6,526 nucleotides of DNA from an uncultured Micrococcales bacterium (GCA_937919125.1 CALFOB010000247.1:1-6526); one strand, 5' to 3'. Positions 1-6,009 are shown, counted from the first letter of the stretch. The notes: a model not told the origin generated them from the sequence alone. Numbers and translations are program-made.

Positions 1-1
1 T

Positions 2-772
2 CGCTACTTGCCTACCACCGACTACTTCTGCACAACGGACTCATTCTTTAGGCTTAAAGGCAAATCTTCCCAACCATCTGTCTTTGTCTTGGAAGCTAAA
101 GCTGGAGACAATTGTGAAGGAAACACTCTTGCTGGTAGCGAAGTGCTTCCTTACGTATTGTTATCCCCAAAACCAGATAAACCAGCAGGGATTACTGTCA
201 AGGAAAACCAACTCACTTATGTTGAGTTTGAAATACCGAATGCCCAACCTACTGACCAGTGGAGAATCTATAGATCAGATGGTGCTGTAGTTCGTATATC
301 GGCAGGACAAAAGTTAGCAATGGGTATGCAACCGAATGAAAATGTTAACGGTAAGACATTTAGTTATAGGTTCATGCAGGTAATCAATGATATGTGGGGA
401 GAGGTTTGGGGTGAACCGAGCGATCCAATTACTGTCACAATTCAAGAACTGAATGCTCCGACAAACCTGAGTTGCTCTATTACAACTATGCAAGGAAACG
501 TAGATTGTTCTACTAATCCGAATCAAGCTGTTGAATCAACACTTGTTGAGTATCTAGATTTCAACGGAGATGTTCTTTCTTCGACTCGGCTAAGTAACGT
601 ATCTCAACTGAATCAACAATTGCAAACTTTAACCACAAGATTCCGATTCGCTGCGGCTTACGTGAGAGTAAGTGCAATAACTGGAAGACCCAATGAATGG
701 GTTCGCAGAGGAAACTCCGCAACTGTAAAAGTTAAGTCTCGAATTGCGGGACTTACTTACGTAACTCTCTAG
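2..772 (+). CDS. C-terminal part of a probable secreted/surface protein with fibronectin-III-like domains (5' end outside window)
   Basis: The reading frame is open to the left edge. The TTG at 8 is an ordinary leucine codon after Arg-Tyr, so this is a 5'-truncated gene with 256 visible codons and a TAG stop at 770-772. Two beta-rich segments of about 90 residues follow one another, roughly nt 170-445 and 450-760. The first begins with PDKP and ends with WGEPSDPITVT; the second begins with APTNL and ends with NEWVRRGNSATVKV. Both patterns resemble fibronectin type III domains. Four cysteines fall in two pairs (at nt about 29/113 and 473/506), compatible with disulfides outside the cytoplasm. 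No LPXTG motif or C-terminal membrane helix is visible, so the mode of attachment is unknown and secretion is inferred. GC is lower than in the neighbours (40-43% on sampled lines). It converges on the ATPase gene with no base between the stop codons. The exact role cannot be told. Confidence 0.7.
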   Translation, partial: RYLPTTDYFCTTDSFFRLKGKSSQPSVFVLEAKAGDNCEGNTLAGSEVLPYVLLSPKPDKPAGITVKENQLTYVEFEIPNAQPTDQWRIYRSDGAVVRISAGQKLAMGMQPNENVNGKTFSYRFMQVINDMWGEVWGEPSDPITVTIQELNAPTNLSCSITTMQGNVDCSTNPNQAVESTLVEYLDFNGDVLSSTRLSNVSQLNQQLQTLTTRFRFAAAYVRVSAITGRPNEWVRRGNSATVKVKSRIAGLTYVTL

Positions 773-2578
773 CTAGCTCTTGGAACGCTTTCCAACTAAA
801 GCCCAGGTAATAGAGGCAGCATCAATTAGCTCTTGAACGAGAGCTGCTTGACTTGGGTTTAGATAGCCAAGAGCTGCTGCGAGCATTGCCACAATTGCAA
901 GAGTCATACCTATAGTGCTTGCCTGTAAAGCTCTGGTTCTCGCAATCTGGGAGATGTCAATGGCATTGGCTAGACGTCTTATTGAATCTTCAACTATGAC
1001 TACCGATGCTGCTTGGCTAGCAGCAGTAGTTCCTTTAGCTCCCATAGCAACACCAACATCTGCGGCTGCAAGGGCTGGGGCGTCATTGATGCCATCACCA
1101 ACAACAAGCACTGATCCTTTGGTTGAGTCCTTAGCTGACTGCAGTATCTCTAGTTTGTGTGTTGGGGAGCACTCGGCAAAGAATTCAGTAACACCTAGCT
1201 CGCTGGCTGTCTTCTCAACAGTTGCTGTTCTATCTCCTGAAACCATAAGCACACGTTTTACTCCGAGTGCTTTTAGGTGAGCGACAGTCTCTTGGGCATC
1301 ATGTCTCAAAGGATCATCAAGACCTAGGTAGCCCAATACTTCTCCATCAATGGCTATTTCCATGAGTAAGGCATTGGATAGCTTCGCCCAGGGTTCTAAC
1401 GGAAGAGTGGGTTGCCCAACTTTTACTCTGTGTCCTTGGACTAAGCCAGATAGGCCATGACCGTGAATCTCTTTAACTTCGGTAGCCATTGAAAGCTTCA
1501 GGTTTTTAAGTTTTGCTTCAGCCACTGTTGCTCTTGCCACAATGTTTGCACTTGTCTGCTCAAGTGATGCCGCTAATGAGAGAACCAAATCTGGATCGCT
1601 ACCTTCAGCGAAAGCGGTAGCTGTTATGCGAGGGCCACCTTCAGTTAGTGTTCCTGTTTTGTCCAGAAGAACAACTTCAACTTGAGCGAGTTGTTCAATC
1701 GCTGAACCTTCTTTGATGATTACACCAACTTGTGCAGCTCTAGAAATACCTGCTACTAATGCAACTGGCACAGCGAGAATTAGTGGACAAGGAGTTGCTG
1801 CAACTAACACAGCAACTGCTTGTTTGATGTCTTGAGTGATTAGGTAAGTGGCCAGAGCAATTAGAAGTGCAAGGGGGACAAACCGAGCTGCCCAAACATT
1901 TGCAAGTCGAACACCTTTTGATGCTTGATCTTTAGCACTCGCAACTAATTGAATCAGATTCGCATAGGTGCTTGTTTGAGCAGTTGAAGTTGCAACAATC
2001 ACAACTGCGTTGCCACTGTTAATTACCCCAGAGCTAACATTTGTTTCTGCTTCTCGCCACACAGGCAAAGATTCTCCGGTTAGAGCCGACTCATCAAAGA
2101 GGCCTGCTTCTTCAAGAGTTCCATCTATAGGAACTATTTCTCCTGACCTAACTAAAACTCGAGTTTGAACCTGAACATCATTGATTGCGATGTCTAGAAC
2201 CTCACCGGAGGAGGAGATGGTGTGAGCAAAAGTTGGAGCTCTTTTCATAAGCTCATCTAGATGCTTGCTGGCTTTACCTTGAGCCCATAGTTCTAGTGCT
2301 CTACCGCTTGCAAGCATTAGCGAAATCAAACTTGCTGCAAACCATTCATTAGTAAGACCAGTTGCAATGATTGCTAAAACAGCAAGAACGTCACTGCCTA
2401 ACACTTTTTCTTTGATTGCTTCTGTCAACCAGCGGACACTGAGTGTTAGACCAAGAGCCGCTCCAATTGACCAACAGATGTTGGCTGCTTGCTGAGAGCT
2501 AAAACTTAGAACAAATCCGCTCACTGAACTTGCAAGAGCAAGTGTCAGAAACGAGTAACGCTTGAGCAGATTGGCCAT
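773..2578 (-). CDS. P1B-type heavy-metal-transporting ATPase, P1B-5-like (TPCPL / QELID)
   Basis: This 601-aa integral membrane pump is expected to couple ATP hydrolysis to metal-ion export. The P-type core is complete: actuator motif TGES at residues 167-170, phosphorylation motif DKTGTLT with Asp306, MVSGD at 445-449 and GDGINDAP at 494-501. About eight hydrophobic segments are seen by eye: four before residue 95, two at about 230-276 and two at about 552-596. The metal-site motif is TPCPL (262-266), not the CPC of Zn/Cd or Cu pumps, and the last helix has QELID (582-586). That pair is the P1B-5 signature, a branch linked to Ni and Fe (Sinorhizobium Nia). It lacks an N-terminal HMA domain and the C-terminal hemerythrin domain found in some P1B-5 proteins. 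The usual HP dipeptide of the nucleotide domain is replaced: the aligned stretch reads SANIVARA at about 343-350. The ATG is fixed, since an in-frame TAG lies 15 bases upstream (2594-2596). Substrate is inferred; family assignment is firm. Confidence 0.93.
   Translation of the reverse strand: MANLLKRYSFLTLALASSVSGFVLSFSSQQAANICWSIGAALGLTLSVRWLTEAIKEKVLGSDVLAVLAIIATGLTNEWFAASLISLMLASGRALELWAQGKASKHLDELMKRAPTFAHTISSSGEVLDIAINDVQVQTRVLVRSGEIVPIDGTLEEAGLFDESALTGESLPVWREAETNVSSGVINSGNAVVIVATSTAQTSTYANLIQLVASAKDQASKGVRLANVWAARFVPLALLIALATYLITQDIKQAVAVLVAATPCPLILAVPVALVAGISRAAQVGVIIKEGSAIEQLAQVEVVLLDKTGTLTEGGPRITATAFAEGSDPDLVLSLAASLEQTSANIVARATVAEAKLKNLKLSMATEVKEIHGHGLSGLVQGHRVKVGQPTLPLEPWAKLSNALLMEIAIDGEVLGYLGLDDPLRHDAQETVAHLKALGVKRVLMVSGDRTATVEKTASELGVTEFFAECSPTHKLEILQSAKDSTKGSVLVVGDGINDAPALAAADVGVAMGAKGTTAASQAASVVIVEDSIRRLANAIDISQIARTRALQASTIGMTLAIVAMLAAALGYLNPSQAALVQELIDAASITWALVGKRSKS
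780..795. terminator. Possible weak hairpin at the convergent gene junction
   Basis: A perfect six-base inverted repeat, TTGGAA at 780-785 and TTCCAA at 790-795, with a four-base loop, begins eight bases after the stop of the surface-protein gene. It lies inside the last codons of the ATPase gene. There is no T-run on either strand, so an intrinsic terminator is doubtful. It is the best hairpin near a junction that otherwise has no room for one. Confidence 0.2.
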
Positions 2579-2584
2579 GTTTAG

Positions 2585-2590
2585 ATTGTC
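2585..2590 (-). promoter_or_regulatory. -10-like hexamer of the ATPase gene, leaderless start
   Basis: On the minus strand the hexamer is GACAAT, four of six matches to TATAAT, and it ends exactly six bases before the ATG at 2578. No Shine-Dalgarno sequence lies in front of the ATG. The first base deviates from the TANNNT pattern, so this is a weaker match than the opposing promoter. No clear -35 is seen. The call rests mainly on the spacing shared with four other genes in the window. Confidence 0.45.
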
Positions 2591-2605
2591 GCACTACCGA
2601 GGCTT

Positions 2606-2611
2606 TAGACT
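2606..2611 (+). promoter_or_regulatory. -10 element (TAGACT) of the beta-CASP RNase gene, leaderless start
   Basis: TAGACT fits the actinobacterial TANNNT -10 pattern and ends six bases before the ATG at 2618, so transcription should begin at or next to the start codon. The intervening bases (GAGCCC) contain no usable Shine-Dalgarno site. The same TTAGACT heptamer at the same spacing precedes the UDP-glucose dehydrogenase gene. No convincing -35 is visible. Confidence 0.6.
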
Positions 2612-2617
2612 GAGCCC

Positions 2618-4021
2618 ATGACAACTATCGGGGAACATCCAACCATCACATTTCTTGGAGCAGCAGGAACAGTTACAGGCTCAAGATTCTTACTTAGTTG
2701 CGGGGACACCAATGTAATGGTTGACTGCGGACTCTTTCAGGGTCTGAAAGAGCTAAGGCTAAAGAACTGGGAACCTCTAGCTATAGATGCAGCAACCATA
2801 GACGCTGTTCTTCTGACTCACGCTCACCTAGATCACTGTGGCTACATCCCTAAGCTCATCGAGCAGGGATACAAGGGGAAGATTCACTCAACTAAGTTCA
2901 CAGCCAAGCTAGCTGCTGTAATCCTTAGAGATTCAGCCCGCATCCAGACTGAAGACGCTAAGTACGCTGCCAAGAAAGGCTTCAGCAAGCACAACCCACC
3001 TAAGCCTCTTTATGACGAGGCTGATGCTGAGAGAGCTATACAGCAGTTTAAAGAGGAAGAGTTCAACCAGAAGATTCAGGTTGCTGAACAGACCTTCGTT
3101 ACTTTCCACCCATCAGGCCACATCCTAGGAGCAGCAACTCTTGAGATTGAATTCTTCGGGAAGAGAATCATGTTTTCAGGAGATCTTGGAAGAGATGAAC
3201 ACCCTCTACTTGTGAATCCAGAAAAGATTTTGCCTGGCAATTTTGATGCTCTAGTGACCGAGTCAACTTATGGAGACCGCGAGCACGTAGCTTCTTCAAC
3301 CGAGTTTGAAACTGCAATCAACGAAACAATTGATGGAGGAGGTTCTGTTTTGATTCCTGCCTTCGCAGTTGATAGAACCGAAATCATCTTGGTAAGAATT
3401 CGTGAACTTATGGAAGCTGGAAAAATCAGAAGAGTTCCAGTCTTTGCTGATTCACCTATGGCTCTGAAGGCTTTGGATTACTACCGTCAAGCCATCAATG
3501 AAGGCTCTCAAGAAATACGTGAAGAGGTTCGCAAAGAATGGGCTGGTCGAGACCCGTTTGATCCAGGTTCACTAATTGAACTTGAAACTGTTGAAGCGTC
3601 AAAGACTGTCAATGATCCAAATGAACCTTGCATCATTATTTCCGCTTCCGGAATGGGTACCGGTGGTCGAGTGGTTCACCACCTAAGACAGATGCTGCCG
3701 AATGCTAAGCACACTGTGCTTTTCGTTGGGTATCAAGCTATTGGCACCAGAGGCCGCGCTCTAGTGGATGGTGCCGAGCAAGTGAAGATGCACGGTGAAT
3801 TAGTTCCAGTTAGGGCAAGAGTTGAACAGATTGCAGAGTTCTCTGTGCATGCTGATTCAAATGAACTGATTGAATGGCTGGGATCAACATCAGAGGCACC
3901 GGGACAGGTTTTTGTCGTTCACGGCGAAGCTGGTGTTGCTGAATCTTTCAGCGATTCAATCGTTTCTAAACTTGGCTGGAAATCTAAGGCACCAAAAGAT
4001 GGTGAACAGGTCGAGCTCTAA
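2618..4021 (+). CDS. Beta-CASP metallo-beta-lactamase family RNase (TTHA0252/CPSF-like)
   Basis: This 467-aa predicted cytoplasmic zinc-dependent ribonuclease belongs to the beta-CASP group, related to Thermus TTHA0252 and eukaryotic CPSF-73. The metallo-beta-lactamase motifs are all present: Asp36 in MVDCG, HAHLDH at 68-73, His168 in HPSGH and Asp189 in FSGDLGR. The beta-CASP motifs follow: motif A Glu215 in TESTYGDR, motif B His411 in FSVHAD and motif C His435 in VHGE. The SASGMGTGG loop lies at 343-350. The length is normal for the family and no catalytic residue is missing. The architecture differs from RNase J, which is longer with an extra C-terminal domain. An in-frame TAG at 2606-2608 makes the ATG at 2618 the only possible start. 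It is divergent from the ATPase gene and overlaps the stop of the next gene by four bases. The RNA targets are unknown; a role in RNA turnover is inferred from the family. Confidence 0.93.
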   Translation: MTTIGEHPTITFLGAAGTVTGSRFLLSCGDTNVMVDCGLFQGLKELRLKNWEPLAIDAATIDAVLLTHAHLDHCGYIPKLIEQGYKGKIHSTKFTAKLAAVILRDSARIQTEDAKYAAKKGFSKHNPPKPLYDEADAERAIQQFKEEEFNQKIQVAEQTFVTFHPSGHILGAATLEIEFFGKRIMFSGDLGRDEHPLLVNPEKILPGNFDALVTESTYGDREHVASSTEFETAINETIDGGGSVLIPAFAVDRTEIILVRIRELMEAGKIRRVPVFADSPMALKALDYYRQAINEGSQEIREEVRKEWAGRDPFDPGSLIELETVEASKTVNDPNEPCIIISASGMGTGGRVVHHLRQMLPNAKHTVLFVGYQAIGTRGRALVDGAEQVKMHGELVPVRARVEQIAEFSVHADSNELIEWLGSTSEAPGQVFVVHGEAGVAESFSDSIVSKLGWKSKAPKDGEQVEL

Positions 4022-4407
4022 AAATACTTAGAAGATCTGACTAGACCAATAATGTAGGCAAGGCTAAAGCCAAAGCCAACACCAGCGTAGGCATAGTCGA
4101 ACCAAGTAAGAGTCTCGACTGGAATAAGTAGTGTTAGAACACCTAGACCAGCAGCGGAAATCGCCATCACTCGAGCCGAGAATAAAACAGCTTCACCTTT
4201 ACCCCTGAGTGAAACACTCATCATGTTTCCTGCAAGAGCTACCAACGTCAGACCAATCATTCTCATGGCCCAATCAAGTTCTGGTGTTGAACTAATACCA
4301 AGCAACTCGTTGAAGAGAGACGGGCTGATGATTAGTAAAAGTGCACTGAAGCCAAAGACTGTTGCCCCGGTAAAGAGAACTCTGCGGAGATATTTGACGT
4401 TATCCAT
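4018..4407 (-). CDS. Small four-helix integral membrane protein, function unknown
   Basis: I do not recognise this 129-aa protein. It shows four hydrophobic segments at about residues 9-28, 46-66, 76-97 and 103-123, joined by short loops. A basic N-terminus (KYLRR) and a short basic C-terminal tail (VRSSKYF) suggest both ends face the cytoplasm. The second segment carries the polar-containing stretch WAMRMIGLTLVALAGN, and the third follows a basic loop (LRGKGEA). No catalytic or metal-binding motif is evident. The ATG at 4407 is the only start available, because an in-frame TAG lies 24 bases upstream with no other start codon between. It overlaps the end of the RNase gene by four bases (4018-4021) and is divergent from the DUF4287 gene across 37 bases. 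That it is a real gene is supported by the clean hydrophobic pattern, tight packing and the promoter-like hexamer six bases before its ATG. Confidence 0.8.
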   Translation of the reverse strand: MDNVKYLRRVLFTGATVFGFSALLLIISPSLFNELLGISSTPELDWAMRMIGLTLVALAGNMMSVSLRGKGEAVLFSARVMAISAAGLGVLTLLIPVETLTWFDYAYAGVGFGFSLAYIIGLVRSSKYF

Positions 4408-4413
4408 GCCTTC

Positions 4414-4419
4414 ATAATG
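4414..4419 (-). promoter_or_regulatory. -10-like hexamer (CATTAT) of the four-helix membrane protein gene
   Basis: On the minus strand CATTAT, four of six matches to TATAAT, ends six bases before the ATG at 4407. A GAAGG run lies between, but only one base separates it from the ATG, too close to act as a Shine-Dalgarno site. A leaderless mRNA is therefore likely. The position of this hexamer overlaps the expected -35 of the divergent DUF4287 promoter. Confidence 0.45.
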
Positions 4420-4432
4420 GCAGATGCTTGAC

Positions 4433-4438
4433 TAAAAT
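4433..4438 (+). promoter_or_regulatory. -10 element (TAAAAT) of the DUF4287 gene, leaderless start
   Basis: TAAAAT is a near-consensus -10 hexamer (five of six to TATAAT) and ends six bases before the ATG at 4445, giving a predicted leaderless transcript. The TTGACT at 4428-4433 looks like a -35 box but touches the -10 and cannot serve it. The region at the correct -35 distance (about 4410-4415) has only a poor match. Confidence 0.6.
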
Positions 4439-4444
4439 CGAGGC

Positions 4445-4651
4445 ATGGCTGAACCAGTAAAAGGACCTAAGAGTTACTTCCCTTCTATCGAAGCAAAGTA
4501 CGGCAAACCAATTGCCTTTTGGATGAAAGAGCTCAAGAAGGTCAAAGATCTAAAGCACCTAGAGCAGGTCAACTACCTGAAAGAGACCCATGGAATGGGT
4601 CATGGCCACGCTAACGCTATTGTTGCTGTCTTCCGAGCGGAGAACAGCTAG
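4445..4651 (+). CDS. DUF4287-domain small protein
   Basis: This 68-aa soluble protein is essentially one DUF4287 domain. The N-terminal half carries GPKSYFPSIEAKYGKPIAFW (residues 7-26), the second half a basic helix rich in lysine, then the family's hallmark HGMGHGHANAIV at 49-60. DUF4287 is common in actinobacteria, alone as here or joined to a DUF5655 domain. Its biochemical role is not established to my knowledge. The three histidines in HGMGHGH could bind a metal or nucleic acid, but that is speculation. The ATG is fixed: the in-frame TAA of the -10 hexamer lies twelve bases upstream and no other start intervenes. It is the first gene on its strand after the divergent gap; the next gene starts 47 bases downstream and has its own promoter-like hexamer, so it may be monocistronic or partly read through. 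Confidence 0.88.
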   Translation: MAEPVKGPKSYFPSIEAKYGKPIAFWMKELKKVKDLKHLEQVNYLKETHGMGHGHANAIVAVFRAENS

Positions 4652-4656
4652 GAACT

Positions 4657-4668
4657 GGGCCTTAGCCC
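4657..4668 (+). other. Short GC hairpin (GGGC-CTTA-GCCC) after the DUF4287 gene
   Basis: Four perfect G-C pairs close a four-base loop, starting five bases past the DUF4287 stop, and an AT-rich stretch (TATAAAT) follows. The stem is short and there is no run of T, so it is at best a weak terminator. It also lies where the -35 of the UDP-glucose dehydrogenase promoter would be expected. Confidence 0.25.
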
Positions 4669-4686
4669 TATAAATAGTCTCAAGGT

Positions 4687-4692
4687 TAGACT
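4687..4692 (+). promoter_or_regulatory. -10 element (TAGACT) of the UDP-glucose dehydrogenase gene, leaderless start
   Basis: TAGACT ends six bases before the ATG at 4699, the same hexamer and spacing as in front of the RNase gene. The nearest purine-rich stretch (AAGG at 4682-4685) is 13 bases from the ATG, too far to be a good ribosome site, which favours a leaderless start. An alternative -10, TATAAA at 4669-4674, could give a short leader. A five-base inverted repeat (AGTCT at 4676-4680, AGACT at 4688-4692) overlaps the element. Confidence 0.55.
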
Positions 4693-4698
4693 TGTCCA

Positions 4699-6009
4699 AT
4701 GAAGGTATCAGTTATCGGGCTTGGCTATCTAGGGGCAACACATGCTGTTGCTATGTCCAAGATAGGCCACACCGTAATCGGTATTGAGCCGAACCAACAC
4801 AAGGTAGATAACCTCAATCAAGGCCGCGCAGGCTTCTTTGAACCAGGGCTAGATGAAGAGCTAGCAACCCAACTTGCCTCAGGAAGACTTTCCTTTAGAA
4901 CCGCTCATGATGATTCTTCTAGTGATGTCGATGTTCACTTTGTTTGTGTGGGAACCCCTCAGCTTGTAGGATCGCTTGCAGCAGACACCTCTTATCTTCA
5001 CTCAGCTATCAAAGACCTAGCCCCATACCTATCTCCTGATGCTGTGGTAGTGGGTAAGTCCACAGTTCCAGTTGGAACGGCAGCAATTTTGAAAGAAGAG
5101 CTAGACAAGCTAACTGGGTTTGAGGCAAACCTCGCCTGGAATCCAGAGTTTCTAAAAGAAGGAACTGCTCTAGAAGACTCCCTTTCTCCAGACCGTCTTG
5201 TTGTTGGTGTTACTAATGAACATTCAGAGACGAAACTGCGCGAAGTTTTCGCACCGATGATTTCAGCTGGAGTTCCTTTCATCGTGACTGATTTAGCTAC
5301 TGCTGAACTAGTTAAGTCAGCAGCAAATGCTTTTCTTGCAACCAAGATCTCTTTCATCAACGCCATGGCTGAGATTGCCGAAGTATCTGGTGCTGATGCT
5401 TCCCAACTAGCTACTGCTATTGGCTATGACGAACGTATCGGAAATAAGTTCCTTCGTAATGGAGTTGGCTTTGGTGGCGGCTGTCTTCCTAAAGACATTC
5501 GAGCGCTGGTAGCAAGAGCAGAAGAACTTGGAGTTGGTCAATCTGTTGCATACCTAAAAGAAATCGACAAGATCAATATCCGTAGAAGAGACAGAGTTGT
5601 TGCGATGTTGACCCAGGAACTGGGCGACCTTGAACATAAAGCAATTCTTGTTCTTGGTGCAGCATTCAAACCAGACAGCGATGATGTCAGAGACTCGCCA
5701 GCTCTAGAGATAGCCCTGCTTTTGAAGAAAGCAGGAGCAATCGTGATTGTTCATGACCCTATTGCTCTCCATGGGGTAAATGAGAAGCATCCTGAACTTG
5801 CAACAGAACAAGACCTACTCAAATCGTTTAGTGGTGTTGATGCAGTTGTGTTAGCAACCGAATGGAATGAGTATCGTCAGCTAGATCCATCAACTATTCA
5901 AGGAATTGCAAACAAGTTGATTATTGACGGAAGAAACGTTTTAGATTACAAGAAGTGGCAACAAGCGGGATTCAAAGTACTCGCTCTGGGTAAAACAATA
6001 CAAAACTAA
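4699..6009 (+). CDS. UDP-glucose 6-dehydrogenase
   Basis: This 436-aa cytoplasmic enzyme of the UDP-glucose/GDP-mannose dehydrogenase family is expected to oxidise UDP-glucose to UDP-glucuronate with two NAD+. UDP-glucuronate feeds capsule, exopolysaccharide or cell-wall glycan synthesis. The N-terminal Rossmann motif GLGYLG is at residues 7-12. The substrate-handling motif NPEFLKEG lies at 148-155, the active-site Lys206 and Asn210 in ELVKSAAN, the catalytic nucleophile Cys262 in GFGGGCLPKD with Asp266, and the C-terminal FKPDSDDVRDSP at 323-334. Length and domain order are standard for bacterial UDP-glucose dehydrogenases. GDP-mannose dehydrogenase or a UDP-N-acetylsugar dehydrogenase are the alternatives; overall resemblance favours UDP-glucose. 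The ATG is fixed by an in-frame TAG at 4687-4689. No glycosyltransferase or other polysaccharide gene lies next to it in the window. Ten bases separate it from the downstream dehydrogenase, so the two are probably co-transcribed. Confidence 0.93.
   Translation: MKVSVIGLGYLGATHAVAMSKIGHTVIGIEPNQHKVDNLNQGRAGFFEPGLDEELATQLASGRLSFRTAHDDSSSDVDVHFVCVGTPQLVGSLAADTSYLHSAIKDLAPYLSPDAVVVGKSTVPVGTAAILKEELDKLTGFEANLAWNPEFLKEGTALEDSLSPDRLVVGVTNEHSETKLREVFAPMISAGVPFIVTDLATAELVKSAANAFLATKISFINAMAEIAEVSGADASQLATAIGYDERIGNKFLRNGVGFGGGCLPKDIRALVARAEELGVGQSVAYLKEIDKINIRRRDRVVAMLTQELGDLEHKAILVLGAAFKPDSDDVRDSPALEIALLLKKAGAIVIVHDPIALHGVNEKHPELATEQDLLKSFSGVDAVVLATEWNEYRQLDPSTIQGIANKLIIDGRNVLDYKKWQQAGFKVLALGKTIQN

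Noticed and set aside
8..10. TTG as start of the first gene
   Set aside because: The frame stays open to the left edge, the protein has no signal peptide here, and no ribosome site can be seen; the codon is an internal leucine.
768..778. CTAGCTAGCT palindrome as an attachment or recombination site
   Set aside because: It is made of the two abutting stop codons and their flanks, is very short, and no integrase or second copy is present in the window.
915..1280. Open frame of 121 codons on the plus strand inside the ATPase gene
   Set aside because: It is antisense to the conserved catalytic part of the ATPase and shows only the Ala/Ser-rich composition of a shadow frame, with no promoter or ribosome site.
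2601..2616. Inverted repeat GGCT-N8-AGCC around the RNase -10 box as an operator
   Set aside because: Four-base arms are expected by chance at this composition; nothing else supports it.
4428..4433. TTGACT as a -35 box
   Set aside because: It overlaps the TAAAAT -10 of the DUF4287 gene, and no -10 lies 16-18 bases downstream of it.
4998..5366. Open frame of 122 codons on the minus strand inside the UDP-glucose dehydrogenase gene
   Set aside because: It lies opposite a well-conserved enzyme, is Ser/Arg-rich without domain features, and has no supporting start signal.
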